From: an uncultured Corynebacterium sp. | Lineage (GTDB): Bacteria; Actinomycetota; Actinomycetes; Mycobacteriales; Mycobacteriaceae | Reading direction: 5' to 3' | NCBI RefSeq assembly: GCF_946221155.1 | Contig: NZ_CAMIAN010000035.1 | Span: 1-20,208 of the forward strand | Length of the DNA stretch: 20,208 bases | Shown: positions 1 through 6,346 of the stretch, piece by piece | Layout: each line of letters begins with the position of its first letter | How positions within the stretch are numbered: position 1 is the stretch's first letter | The notes under the pieces: model-generated | What the model was told of the DNA's origin: nothing | Database searches by the model: none | Seen by the model: only the letters and a program-made list of their open reading frames with translations | Program-made: the position numbers and the translations under genes

Positions 1-36
1 GCGAGGGGGCGGTCGGCGCAGCGGAGGCAAGGCGCG

Positions 37-95
37 TAGACTTATGTAGTATTTCAACCAAATAACCACAGCTGATTTCCGTTTAGCTTGAGGAG
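37..95 (+). promoter_or_regulatory. Candidate -10 box and ribosome binding site of the E2 gene
   Basis: TAGACT at 37-42 fits the corynebacterial -10 pattern TANNNT, and GAGGAG at 90-95 lies 11 bases before the ATG at 107. A -35 box cannot be judged with confidence because the window begins just upstream. The binding site is good enough to support the ATG at 107 as the start. Confidence 0.35.
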
Positions 96-106
96 CTTCA
101 AACACC

Positions 107-2275
107 ATGGCGTACTCCGTCGAAATGCCCGAACTGGGCGAGTCCGTAACCGAGGGCACCGTTACTCAGTGGCTGAAGAAGGTCGGAGACAAGGTCTCCG
201 TCGACGAACCGTTGCTGGAGGTATCGACCGACAAGGTTGATACGGAGATCCCGTCCCCCGCAAGTGGTGTGCTGCTGAAGATCATCGCTGACGAAGACGA
301 CACTGTGGATGTCGGTGCCGTCATCGCCGAGATCGGTGAGGAGGGCGAAGAGCCTTCTGGTTCTGACGCCGATAGCTCCAACGACGACGATTCCAGCGAC
401 GCTGCTGAGGAGTCCGGCGAGTCCGGCTCTGAGTCTTCCGATAACTCTGGCTCTGAGTCTGCTTCTGGTTCCGGCTCTGGTTCCGGCGAGGCCGAGGACG
501 TCACCATGCCGGAGCTCGGCGAGTCCGTCACCGAGGGCACCATCACCCAGTGGCTGAAGAAGGTCGGCGACAAGGTCGAGGTCGACGAGCCGCTGCTCGA
601 GGTCTCCACCGACAAGGTCGACACCGAAATCCCATCCCCGGTTGCCGGCACCCTGGTGGAGATCCTGGCCAACGAAGACGACACCGTCGACGTCGGCGCA
701 GTCATCGCCCGCATCGGCGACGAGGGCGCCGCCAAGTCCGGCTCCTCTGATTCTTCCGACTCCAGCTCTTCCAAGGCTGGCGAGTCCACCTCCGAGGACA
801 AGGCCAGCGAGTCCGAGCCCAAGGAGTCCACCGAGTCCTCCGACAACTCTGGCTCTGGCTCTGCTTCTGGTTCCGAGTCTGGTTCCGGCGAGGCCGAGGA
901 CGTCACCATGCCGGAGCTCGGCGAGTCCGTCACCGAGGGCACCATCACCCAGTGGCTGAAGAAGGTCGGCGACAAGGTCGAGGTCGACGAGCCGCTGCTC
1001 GAGGTCTCCACCGACAAGGTCGACACCGAAATCCCATCCCCGGTTGCCGGCACCCTGGTGGAGATCCTGGCCAACGAAGACGACACCGTCGACGTCGGCG
1101 CAGTCATCGCCCGCATCGGCGACGAGGGCGCCGCCAAGTCCGGCTCCTCTGATTCTTCCGGCTCTTCCGACTCCAGCTCCTCCAAGGCCGACAAGGCCGA
1201 GCCGAAGGCGGAGGAGAAGAAGGCTGAGGCTAAGCAGGCCGAGGAGAAGGCCGAGGTCAAGACTGAGTCCAAGCCCGAGCCCAAGACTGAGTCCACGTCC
1301 TCCAAGCCTGCTGCACAGCAGTCGAAGCCTGCCGAGGGCAACCTCCCCTACGTCACTCCGCTGGTACGCAAGCTGGCCGATAAGCATGGCGTCGATCTGT
1401 CGAGCGTCGAGGGAACCGGCGTCGGCGGCCGTATCCGCAAGCAGGACATCCTGGCCGCAGCAGAAGGCACCTCCGCTTCCAGCTCCTCCGCGAAGTCCGC
1501 TTCCCCGGCTGGCCCGCGCGCTTCCTCCTACAAGGTCGACCCGGCTAAGCAGGAGCTGCGCGGCACCACCAAGAAGGTCAACCGCATCCGCGAGATCACC
1601 GCGAAGACCACCCTGGATTCCCTGCACGCTGCAGCTCAGCTGACGCAGGTCCACGAGGTCGACATGACTCGCGTTGCGGAACTGCGCAAGGCCAACAAGC
1701 AGGCCTTTGCCGACAAGCACGGTGTGAACCTGACCTACCTGCCGTTCTTCGCGAAGGCAGCGGTCGAGGCTCTGATCTCCCACCCGAACGTCAACGCCTC
1801 CTACAACGCGCAGACCAAGGAGATGACCTACCACGAGCAGGTCAACCTGGGCATCGCTGTCGACACGGAGACTGGCCTGCTGAGCCCGGTTATCCACAAC
1901 GCGCAGGACATGTCCCTGCCGGAGCTGGCCAAGGCCATCGTCGACATTGCTGACCGCGCGCGCAACAAGAAGCTGAAGCCGAACGACCTGTCCGGCGGCA
2001 CCTTCACCATCACCAACATCGGCTCCGAGGGCGCCCTGACCGATACCCCGATTCTGGTTCCGCCGCAGGCTGCCATGATCGGCACCGGCGCCATCGTGAA
2101 GCGCCCGGTGGTTCTGAGTGAAGACGAGGGCGAGGCTATCGCCATCCGCCAGATGGTCTTCCTGCCGATGACCTACGACCACCAGGTCATCGACGGCGCT
2201 GACGCTGGCCGCTTCATGTCCACCCTGCGTGATCGCCTGGAGAACTCTGACTTCACCGAGGACCTGGAGCTCTAA
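107..2275 (+). CDS. sucB: Dihydrolipoamide acyltransferase (E2) with three lipoyl domains
   Basis: This is the E2 core of a 2-oxoacid dehydrogenase complex in the cytoplasm. It passes an acyl group from E1 to CoA through a swinging lipoyl arm. In Corynebacteriales this protein (also named aceF or dlaT) is known mainly as the pyruvate dehydrogenase E2. The 722 residues show lipoyl domains at about 1-78, 132-206 and 266-340, with modified lysines K43, K170 and K304 in TDKVDTE motifs. The domains are joined by Ser/Asp/Glu-rich linkers, followed by a Lys/Ala/Glu linker. A peripheral subunit-binding domain lies at about 413-450 and the catalytic acyltransferase domain at about 485-722. The active-site motif DHQVIDG has H692 and D696; Gln replaces the Arg of the common DHRxxDG form. 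Domains 2 and 3 are nearly identical in DNA. lipB and lipA, which make the cofactor, follow downstream. Confidence 0.96.
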   Translation: MAYSVEMPELGESVTEGTVTQWLKKVGDKVSVDEPLLEVSTDKVDTEIPSPASGVLLKIIADEDDTVDVGAVIAEIGEEGEEPSGSDADSSNDDDSSDAAEESGESGSESSDNSGSESASGSGSGSGEAEDVTMPELGESVTEGTITQWLKKVGDKVEVDEPLLEVSTDKVDTEIPSPVAGTLVEILANEDDTVDVGAVIARIGDEGAAKSGSSDSSDSSSSKAGESTSEDKASESEPKESTESSDNSGSGSASGSESGSGEAEDVTMPELGESVTEGTITQWLKKVGDKVEVDEPLLEVSTDKVDTEIPSPVAGTLVEILANEDDTVDVGAVIARIGDEGAAKSGSSDSSGSSDSSSSKADKAEPKAEEKKAEAKQAEEKAEVKTESKPEPKTESTSSKPAAQQSKPAEGNLPYVTPLVRKLADKHGVDLSSVEGTGVGGRIRKQDILAAAEGTSASSSSAKSASPAGPRASSYKVDPAKQELRGTTKKVNRIREITAKTTLDSLHAAAQLTQVHEVDMTRVAELRKANKQAFADKHGVNLTYLPFFAKAAVEALISHPNVNASYNAQTKEMTYHEQVNLGIAVDTETGLLSPVIHNAQDMSLPELAKAIVDIADRARNKKLKPNDLSGGTFTITNIGSEGALTDTPILVPPQAAMIGTGAIVKRPVVLSEDEGEAIAIRQMVFLPMTYDHQVIDGADAGRFMSTLRDRLENSDFTEDLEL
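476..758 (+). repeat. Direct repeat copy 1: second lipoyl domain
   Basis: This stretch reads identical, base for base, to 878-1160, 402 bases further on. It encodes the second lipoyl domain and the start of its linker. The first lipoyl domain at about 107-340 is clearly related in protein but differs at many silent positions, so copies 2 and 3 are the recent pair. Confidence 0.93.
878..1160 (+). repeat. Direct repeat copy 2: third lipoyl domain
   Basis: This is the second copy of the 283-base direct repeat and encodes the third lipoyl domain. Identity ends at 1160/758, where the following Ser-rich linkers diverge. The copies are in frame, so loss or gain of one unit of 402 bases would leave a functional reading frame. 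Confidence 0.93.
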
Positions 2276-2283
2276 GTTAGGCA

Positions 2284-2367
2284 CTAGCTGCAGCTAGGCT
2301 GCTAGGGCACGCTGGCTGACTGGTGCTGGAATAGGCTGCGCTGGCTGCAGCCAGCGAGTACCAGTCA
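2284..2367. repeat. Cluster of palindromes downstream of the E2 gene
   Basis: There are two perfect palindromes: CTAGCTGCAGCTAG at 2284-2297 and CGCTGGCTGCAGCCAGCG at 2339-2356. The second is bracketed by TGACTGGT (2317-2324) and ACCAGTCA (2360-2367), which can pair outside it to form a larger hairpin. They lie between the E2 stop codon and the terminator at 2403. They may protect the mRNA 3' end or be recognised by a protein; neither is shown. Confidence 0.6.
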
Positions 2368-2402
2368 CCAGCTGATCACAGCTTTACGCCAGCTGACCAG
2401 GT

Positions 2403-2445
2403 AAAACGCCGGCCCCGCTTACCGCGGGGTCGGCGTTTTCTGTTT
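2403..2445 (+). terminator. Rho-independent terminator of the E2 gene
   Basis: A 16-bp stem with one G-U pair (2403-2418 with 2424-2439) and a five-base loop TTACC is followed by a T-rich tail. The stem starts with AAAA and ends with TTTT, so it could stop transcription from either side. It separates E2 from lipB. Confidence 0.85.
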
Positions 2446-2549
2446 TGGTGCCCTCTGGGGATCCCCTCCTTCACCCTCTGGCGCGAGCCCGGCCTCGTAC
2501 CCCTTCGTCCCGACTCAAGATCTCCCTCCAGCAGCCTCCCCAGTCCCTC

Positions 2550-2685
2550 AAATGTCGCCAAGTGTCGGAAAAGTTGCAATTTGTTAATGCTACTGGTTTT
2601 CAAATATGCAAATGCGCAGGTCAAGGGGCTTTTGGGAAAGTGGAAACCAATCCCGATTTGAAGAAATGCAACTTTTGCGACATTT
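2550..2685. repeat. Long interrupted inverted repeat with AAATGTCGC / GCGACATTT ends
   Basis: The right arm is continuous at 2667-2685 (TGCAACTTTT then GCGACATTT). The left arm carries the same two blocks, AAATGTCGC at 2550-2558 and AAAAGTTGCA at 2569-2578, separated by ten extra bases that look like a small duplication of TGTCG. The interior of about 88 bases is A/T-rich compared with its surroundings. The layout resembles the inverted repeat at 19821-19935. Confidence 0.65.
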
Positions 2686-2787
2686 AGCGGCATTTAGCGG
2701 CCTTCAGGAAGCGCCAAACACCGGAGGCACCAGCATCAACGTCACCACCTGGTATATCTAGCACCATCAGAAGCTTCAGCCTCACTA

Positions 2788-2891
2788 CAGGCGGAACCTG
2801 ACGCCAGCGGGACCTCACCCAGCGGAACCTGGCGCCAGCGGGACCGCTCCCAGCAGCACCTGGCGCCAGCGGGACGGCACCCAGCAGCGCC
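2788..2891. repeat. 31-bp tandem repeat, about 3.3 copies, upstream of lipB
   Basis: Units of the type cAGCGGaACCTGGCGCCAGC repeat with a period of 31 bases. The GGCGCC core falls at 2831 and 2862, with the variant GACGCC at 2800. A partial fourth unit ends about 28 bases before the lipB start codon. The period is not a multiple of three, which argues against a coding repeat. Each unit holds the palindrome TGGCGCCA or a one-base variant. Confidence 0.8.
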
Positions 2892-2919
2892 AACAAACCA
2901 CTGGAGTATCATCGCCACC

Positions 2920-3702
2920 ATGGGATTCCAGCAAGGCAGCATCCGCAAGGCAAACATGGGCGCAACCGGCACTGACAACCGCGGCGCCGGTACCAGCGCC
3001 AGTGCAAACACCAGCACCGATAGTGACACCAGCACCCCAGCCGCAGACATCGACGTCCGCGACCTCGGCACCGTGGACTACGAGGACACCTGGCACCTCC
3101 AGGCAGACCTCGCCGCCCAGCGCGCCGAAGAGGAAATCCCGGACACCATCCTCCTACTCCAGCACCCGCCGACGTACACTGCCGGCAAGCGCACCCAGGA
3201 TTCCGATCGCCCCACCAACGGCCTGCCAGTCGTCGACGTCGACCGCGGAGGCCGCATCACCTGGCATGGGCCTGGCCAGCTGGTCGCATATCCCATCATC
3301 AAGCTGGCCGACCCGGTGGACGTGGTCGATTATGTCCGCCGCCTGGAGCAGGCGCTGATCCAGACTTGTGAAGATCTTGGCCTGCACGGCACCGGCCGCG
3401 TAGAGGGGCGTTCGGGCGTGTGGCTGCCTGCGGGCGTCATTAATGGCGAGCTTAAGCCCGCACGTAAGATCGCCGCGATCGGCATCCGCGTGACGCGCGG
3501 CGTGGCCATGCACGGCGTGGCCCTGAACTGCGACAACACCATGGAGTATTACGACCACATTGTGCCTTGTGGGCTGGCGGATGCGGGTGTCACGACGCTC
3601 AGCGAGGAGCTGGGGCGCGATGTTAGTGTTTCTGACGCCTACTCGTCCCTCGCCCGCAACCTCGTTGATGCTTTGAACGGCGACTTGCCGGTGCATTCTT
3701 AG
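2920..3702 (+). CDS. lipB: Octanoyltransferase LipB
   Basis: LipB moves octanoyl groups from acyl carrier protein to lipoyl-domain lysines, the first step of lipoate synthesis in the cytoplasm. Over 260 residues the family core begins near residue 44. It contains RGGRITWHGPGQ (109-120), the catalytic lysine K183 in ARKIAAIG and the acyl-cysteine C217 in VPCGL. All key residues are present. The first 43 residues are a low-complexity Ala/Thr/Ser/Asp tail that the family does not need. A second ATG at 2956, with AAGG five bases upstream, would remove 12 of them. The ATG at 2920 has only GGAG 13 bases upstream, so the start is uncertain. lipA follows after 51 bases on the same strand, and the E2 that receives the cofactor lies upstream. 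Confidence 0.95.
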   Translation: MGFQQGSIRKANMGATGTDNRGAGTSASANTSTDSDTSTPAADIDVRDLGTVDYEDTWHLQADLAAQRAEEEIPDTILLLQHPPTYTAGKRTQDSDRPTNGLPVVDVDRGGRITWHGPGQLVAYPIIKLADPVDVVDYVRRLEQALIQTCEDLGLHGTGRVEGRSGVWLPAGVINGELKPARKIAAIGIRVTRGVAMHGVALNCDNTMEYYDHIVPCGLADAGVTTLSEELGRDVSVSDAYSSLARNLVDALNGDLPVHS

Positions 3703-3740
3703 GCGAAAACCCGAGGTGGATTCCTATGAGGCACCCAGCG

Positions 3741-3754
3741 TAGGCTAGTCGGCA
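3741..3754 (+). promoter_or_regulatory. Candidate leaderless promoter of lipA
   Basis: TAGGCT at 3741-3746 matches the corynebacterial -10 pattern and ends seven bases before the lipA ATG at 3754. Transcription would start at or next to the ATG. No Shine-Dalgarno sequence is seen, which agrees with a leaderless message. No convincing -35 box is visible, so read-through from lipB remains possible. Confidence 0.35.
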
Positions 3755-4803
3755 TGAGTGTGACCGCAGATGGACGCCGGATGCTCCGCATCGAGGCGAA
3801 GAATGCCGAAACCCCCATCGAGTCGAAGCCTCGGTGGATCCGCACGACCGCGAAGGTCGGCCCGGAGTATCGGGATATGAAGAATCGGGTGAAGGGCGCT
3901 GGTCTGCACACCGTGTGCCAGGAGGCTGGCTGCCCGAATATCAACGAGTGCTGGGAAGACCGTGAGGCGACGTTCCTCATCGGCGGCGATACGTGTTCCC
4001 GCCGTTGCGACTTCTGCCAGATTAAGTCCGGCCGCCCGTCCCCGCTGGATATGGACGAGCCGCGCCGCGTGGCGGAGAATGTCCGCGAGATGGGCCTGCG
4101 CTACGCCACCATCACCGGCGTGACGCGCGATGACCTGGACGATGAGGGCGCGTGGCTGTATGCCGAGGTTGTGAAGAAGATTCACGAGCTGAACCCGAAC
4201 ACGGGTGTGGAGAATCTGACGCCAGATTTTTCCAACCGCCCGGAGCTGCTGAAGGTCGTCTTCGATTCCCAGCCGGAGGTGTTTGCCCACAACTTGGAGA
4301 CGGTTCCGCGTATCTTTAAGCGCATCCGCCCGGCCTTCAAGTACGACCGTTCCCTGGAGGTCATTCAGGCGGCGCACGATTACGGCCTGGTGACGAAGTC
4401 CAACCTGATCCTGGGTATGGGAGAGGAGAAGGATGAGGTCCGCGCGGCCATTAAGGACTTGGCAGACGCTGGCACCGATATTCTGACGATTACCCAGTAC
4501 CTCCGCCCGTCCTCCATGCACCACCCGATCGAGCGTTGGGTGAAGCCGGAGGAGTTCATGGAACACTCCGACGCAGCCTACGAACTAGGCATCAAGGCTG
4601 TTATGTCCGGCCCGTTGGTGCGTTCTTCTTACCGCGCTGGCCGCCTGTATGCACAGGCCAAGCAGGCTCGCGGCGAGGCTATTCCGGAGAACCTGAAGCA
4701 CTTGGAGGAGACTCTGGACTCCACCACGTCGCAGGAGGCCTCTACCCTGCTGGAGCGCTACGGCGCTTCGGAGGACACGCCGGTCACCGCGTCGCGCCGC
4801 TAG
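3754..4803 (+). CDS. lipA: Lipoyl synthase LipA (radical SAM)
   Basis: LipA inserts two sulfur atoms into the octanoyl chain bound to lipoyl domains, using radical S-adenosylmethionine chemistry. The 349 residues match the usual actinobacterial length. Auxiliary-cluster cysteines are C55, C60 and C66 in TVCQEAGCPNINEC. The radical SAM cluster motif CSRRCDFC supplies C81, C85 and C88. The C-terminal RSSYRAG (290-296) carries the serine that completes the auxiliary cluster in known LipA proteins. The start is placed at 3754 because the N-terminal GRRMLRIEAKN matches the family shortly after it. It sits directly after lipB and before a DUF4191 gene, with a strong terminator at 4886. Confidence 0.97.
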   Translation: MSVTADGRRMLRIEAKNAETPIESKPRWIRTTAKVGPEYRDMKNRVKGAGLHTVCQEAGCPNINECWEDREATFLIGGDTCSRRCDFCQIKSGRPSPLDMDEPRRVAENVREMGLRYATITGVTRDDLDDEGAWLYAEVVKKIHELNPNTGVENLTPDFSNRPELLKVVFDSQPEVFAHNLETVPRIFKRIRPAFKYDRSLEVIQAAHDYGLVTKSNLILGMGEEKDEVRAAIKDLADAGTDILTITQYLRPSSMHHPIERWVKPEEFMEHSDAAYELGIKAVMSGPLVRSSYRAGRLYAQAKQARGEAIPENLKHLEETLDSTTSQEASTLLERYGASEDTPVTASRR

Positions 4804-4816
4804 CTCGGCACTTAAG

Positions 4817-4834
4817 CAGCGCGATGACGCGCTG
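4817..4834 (+). repeat. Small perfect hairpin after lipA
   Basis: CAGCGCG and CGCGCTG pair around the loop ATGA just after the lipA stop codon, with a second imperfect G/C-rich hairpin at about 4840-4868. Neither has a T-run, so they probably stabilise the mRNA end upstream of the true terminator at 4886. Confidence 0.5.
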
Positions 4835-4885
4835 GCGCTGCGGCTAGTGCGCGCTAGCGCTAGGCCGCGTGGCCAGGAGCATCAC

Positions 4886-4913
4886 GGCGGGGCACTTTCG
4901 CCCCGCCTTTATT
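4886..4913 (+). terminator. Rho-independent terminator of lipBA
   Basis: An 8-bp perfect stem GGCGGGGC / GCCCCGCC (4886-4893 with 4900-4907) with loop ACTTTC is followed by TTTATT. It ends the lipB-lipA transcript and leaves the next gene to its own promoter. Confidence 0.88.
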
Positions 4914-4920
4914 CATGCCT

Positions 4921-4934
4921 TATTGTTGAATCCA
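4921..4934 (+). promoter_or_regulatory. Candidate leaderless -10 box for the DUF4191 gene
   Basis: TATTGT at 4921-4926 ends seven bases before the ATG at 4934, and no Shine-Dalgarno sequence precedes that ATG. This is the same arrangement as at lipA and implies transcription starting at the start codon. A promoter is needed because the terminator at 4886-4907 lies just upstream. Confidence 0.35.
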
Positions 4935-5713
4935 TGGCGAAGGATAAAAAGGACGTAAGGGTCAAGGAAGAGAAGAAGGCAGCTAAGGCCGCGAAGAAGG
5001 AGCAGCGCAAGCAGACGCGCTCCCAGCTGTGGCAGGCCTTCAAGCTGCAAAAGGGCCGGGATAAGAAGCTTATCCCGTACATGGTTCTGGCTTTCCTGAT
5101 TCCCGTTGTGCTGTTGCTGCTACTCAGCCTGGTTTTCGGCTGGTGGTGGCTGAACTTGATCGTGGGCATCCTGATCGGCGCTATGGCGGCGATGTGGGTA
5201 TTCTCCCGCCGCCTGCAGTCCGGCGTGTATGACCAGATTGAGGGCGAGGCCGGAGCCGCCGCATGGGCGTTGTCCAACATGCGTGACGGTGTGGGCATGA
5301 AGTGGATTACGGAGAACGGCGTGGCGTCCAACACCCACATGGACGCAGTGCACCGCGTGGTAGGCACCCCCGGCATTGTGCTGGTCGGCGAGGGTACACC
5401 GCACCGCCTGAAGCCAATGATGGCGCAGGAGCGCAAGAAGCTTGCGCGCATTGTGGGCAAGACCCCGATCTACGACGTGATCGTCGGCGACGGCGAGGGC
5501 CAGGTGCCGGTGAAGAAGCTGCAGAACCACCTGATGCGCCTGCCGCGCAACATTAAGAAGAATGAGGTGGACGCCCTTAATTCCCGCGTCGAGTCGATCT
5601 CGCGACTAAGCAACCCAAGCAACAACATGCCGAAGGGTCCGATGCCGAAGGGCGCGAAGATGTCCGGCATGAACCGCCGCGCCCGCCGTGCGGCACAGCG
5701 CGGCAAGAAATAA
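4934..5713 (+). CDS. DUF4191 family membrane protein
   Basis: This is a 259-residue inner-membrane protein of unknown function. It corresponds in position and layout to M. tuberculosis Rv2219, next to lipA and glnA1. A strongly basic Lys/Ala/Glu N-terminus (1-45) precedes two adjacent hydrophobic helices at about 46-68 and 72-91. A soluble cytoplasmic domain follows, with VVGTPGIVLVGEG near its middle and a basic tail ending in RRARRAAQRGKK. The frame is open back to 4847, but I start at 4934. The extra 29 residues would lie over the terminator hairpin and lack the family character, while MAKDKK is a typical start. Its stop codon is three bases from the stop of the opposing RDD gene. Confidence 0.9.
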   Translation: MAKDKKDVRVKEEKKAAKAAKKEQRKQTRSQLWQAFKLQKGRDKKLIPYMVLAFLIPVVLLLLLSLVFGWWWLNLIVGILIGAMAAMWVFSRRLQSGVYDQIEGEAGAAAWALSNMRDGVGMKWITENGVASNTHMDAVHRVVGTPGIVLVGEGTPHRLKPMMAQERKKLARIVGKTPIYDVIVGDGEGQVPVKKLQNHLMRLPRNIKKNEVDALNSRVESISRLSNPSNNMPKGPMPKGAKMSGMNRRARRAAQRGKK

Positions 5714-5716
5714 CGC

Positions 5717-6193
5717 TTAGCGGCTGCGGATGACGGCCGTGCCAGTGGCGCGATCGTGCATTCCGCGGCCGTCAGTGTCTTGAATAATTGGGGGGAAGAG
5801 GAAGATCGTCAGCAGCGTGCGGACGACCGAACGCCACAAGCCCACGCGCTCATCGGCCTTGTCGATGCGCGCCACCCCGATGCCCACGATGGCGTGGCCG
5901 GGTGACTGGGCAAACAGCCAGACGGTCAGGATCCGCCAAATGATGAAGAAGATCATCGAGGCGCTAGCGGTATCACCGAGCGCGTCTGTCATGGAGACGG
6001 TGAACCAGGCCAGGCCGTAGCAGGCCAGCCAGTCGATCAGCAGTGCACCCAGCCGGGGGAACAAGGGGGACAGTGAGCCCGGGCCGTCTTTGGGCAATCC
6101 CAAGCGGGCGCCGGGGTACGGGCTGAGTTCGGCGAGGTCTTCGTTTTCGCCTGGTACAAGGGGGCCTTCAAGCCAGCTACGCGATTCACTCAT
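5717..6193 (-). CDS. RDD family membrane protein
   Basis: This 158-residue protein matches the RDD family and the place of Rv2219A beside glnA in mycobacteria. Family signs are R47 and D54 in the first helix (PRLGALLID), a second helix at about 78-96, SPGHAIVGIGV (97-107), and the C-terminal HDRATGTAVI. The RDD role is unknown; transport or membrane homeostasis have been proposed for relatives. It is transcribed away from glnA and towards the DUF4191 gene, whose stop is only three bases off, so the two messages must overlap. On the minus strand TAGGCT lies ten bases before the ATG. Confidence 0.9.
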   Translation of the reverse strand: MSESRSWLEGPLVPGENEDLAELSPYPGARLGLPKDGPGSLSPLFPRLGALLIDWLACYGLAWFTVSMTDALGDTASASMIFFIIWRILTVWLFAQSPGHAIVGIGVARIDKADERVGLWRSVVRTLLTIFLFPPIIQDTDGRGMHDRATGTAVIRSR

Positions 6194-6244
6194 GATGGTC
6201 TAGAGCCTAGCTGGCTGTTAGTTTGTGGCACAATTTTGTAAATT

Positions 6245-6339
6245 TTTACCTGAACCATCGCCCAGTATGCGTAGGATCGATTGTGTTGCTTTTATATATT
6301 GTCGCAACAGTTTGAGATTCCAACTGCAAGGAACGGAAG
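6245..6339 (+). promoter_or_regulatory. glnA promoter region with an inverted repeat
   Basis: The leader holds an A/T-rich stretch. TGTTGC (6284-6289) and GCAACA (6304-6309) form an inverted repeat with a 14-base spacer that includes TATATT (6295-6300), a likely -10. An alternative -10 is TAGGAT at 6272-6277. GGAAG at 6335-6339 lies seven bases before the GTG start. I looked for the AmtR pattern (CTAT, six bases, ATAG) and did not see it. Confidence 0.4.
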
Positions 6340-6346
6340 AAATACA

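Larger units (their letters stand above)
2446..2919. other. Gene-free stretch upstream of lipB
   Basis: Short open frames exist on both strands here. They run through the inverted repeat and the tandem repeat, lack a good ribosome binding site and resemble nothing I know, so I call no gene. The stretch holds an inverted repeat (2550-2685), a duplicated CATTTAGCGG (2681-2690 and 2691-2700) and a 31-bp tandem repeat (2788-2891). The lipB promoter must lie in or near it but no clear -35/-10 pair stands out. Confidence 0.6.

Noticed and set aside
166..1341. A second long minus-strand frame rich in Ser/Pro/Glu opposite the E2 linkers
   Set aside because: Its composition is the complement of the Ser/Glu-rich linkers and lipoyl repeats; there is no start signal and no recognisable domain.
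98..2284. A 728-residue open frame on the minus strand covering the whole E2 gene
   Set aside because: It is the mirror of a G+C-rich gene whose protein has unmistakable lipoyl and catalytic motifs. Its Leu/Gly/Val repeats only reflect the repeated linkers, and it has no family match I know.
2445..2687. An 80-residue plus-strand frame with several cysteines between E2 and lipB
   Set aside because: It begins just after the terminator without a ribosome binding site, and half of it is the inverted repeat at 2550-2685.
2788..2891. A CRISPR array
   Set aside because: The 31-bp units are directly adjacent without spacers, and no cas gene is present.
6225..6346. An AmtR box upstream of glnA
   Set aside because: I looked for CTAT, six bases, ATAG and near variants and found none by eye.
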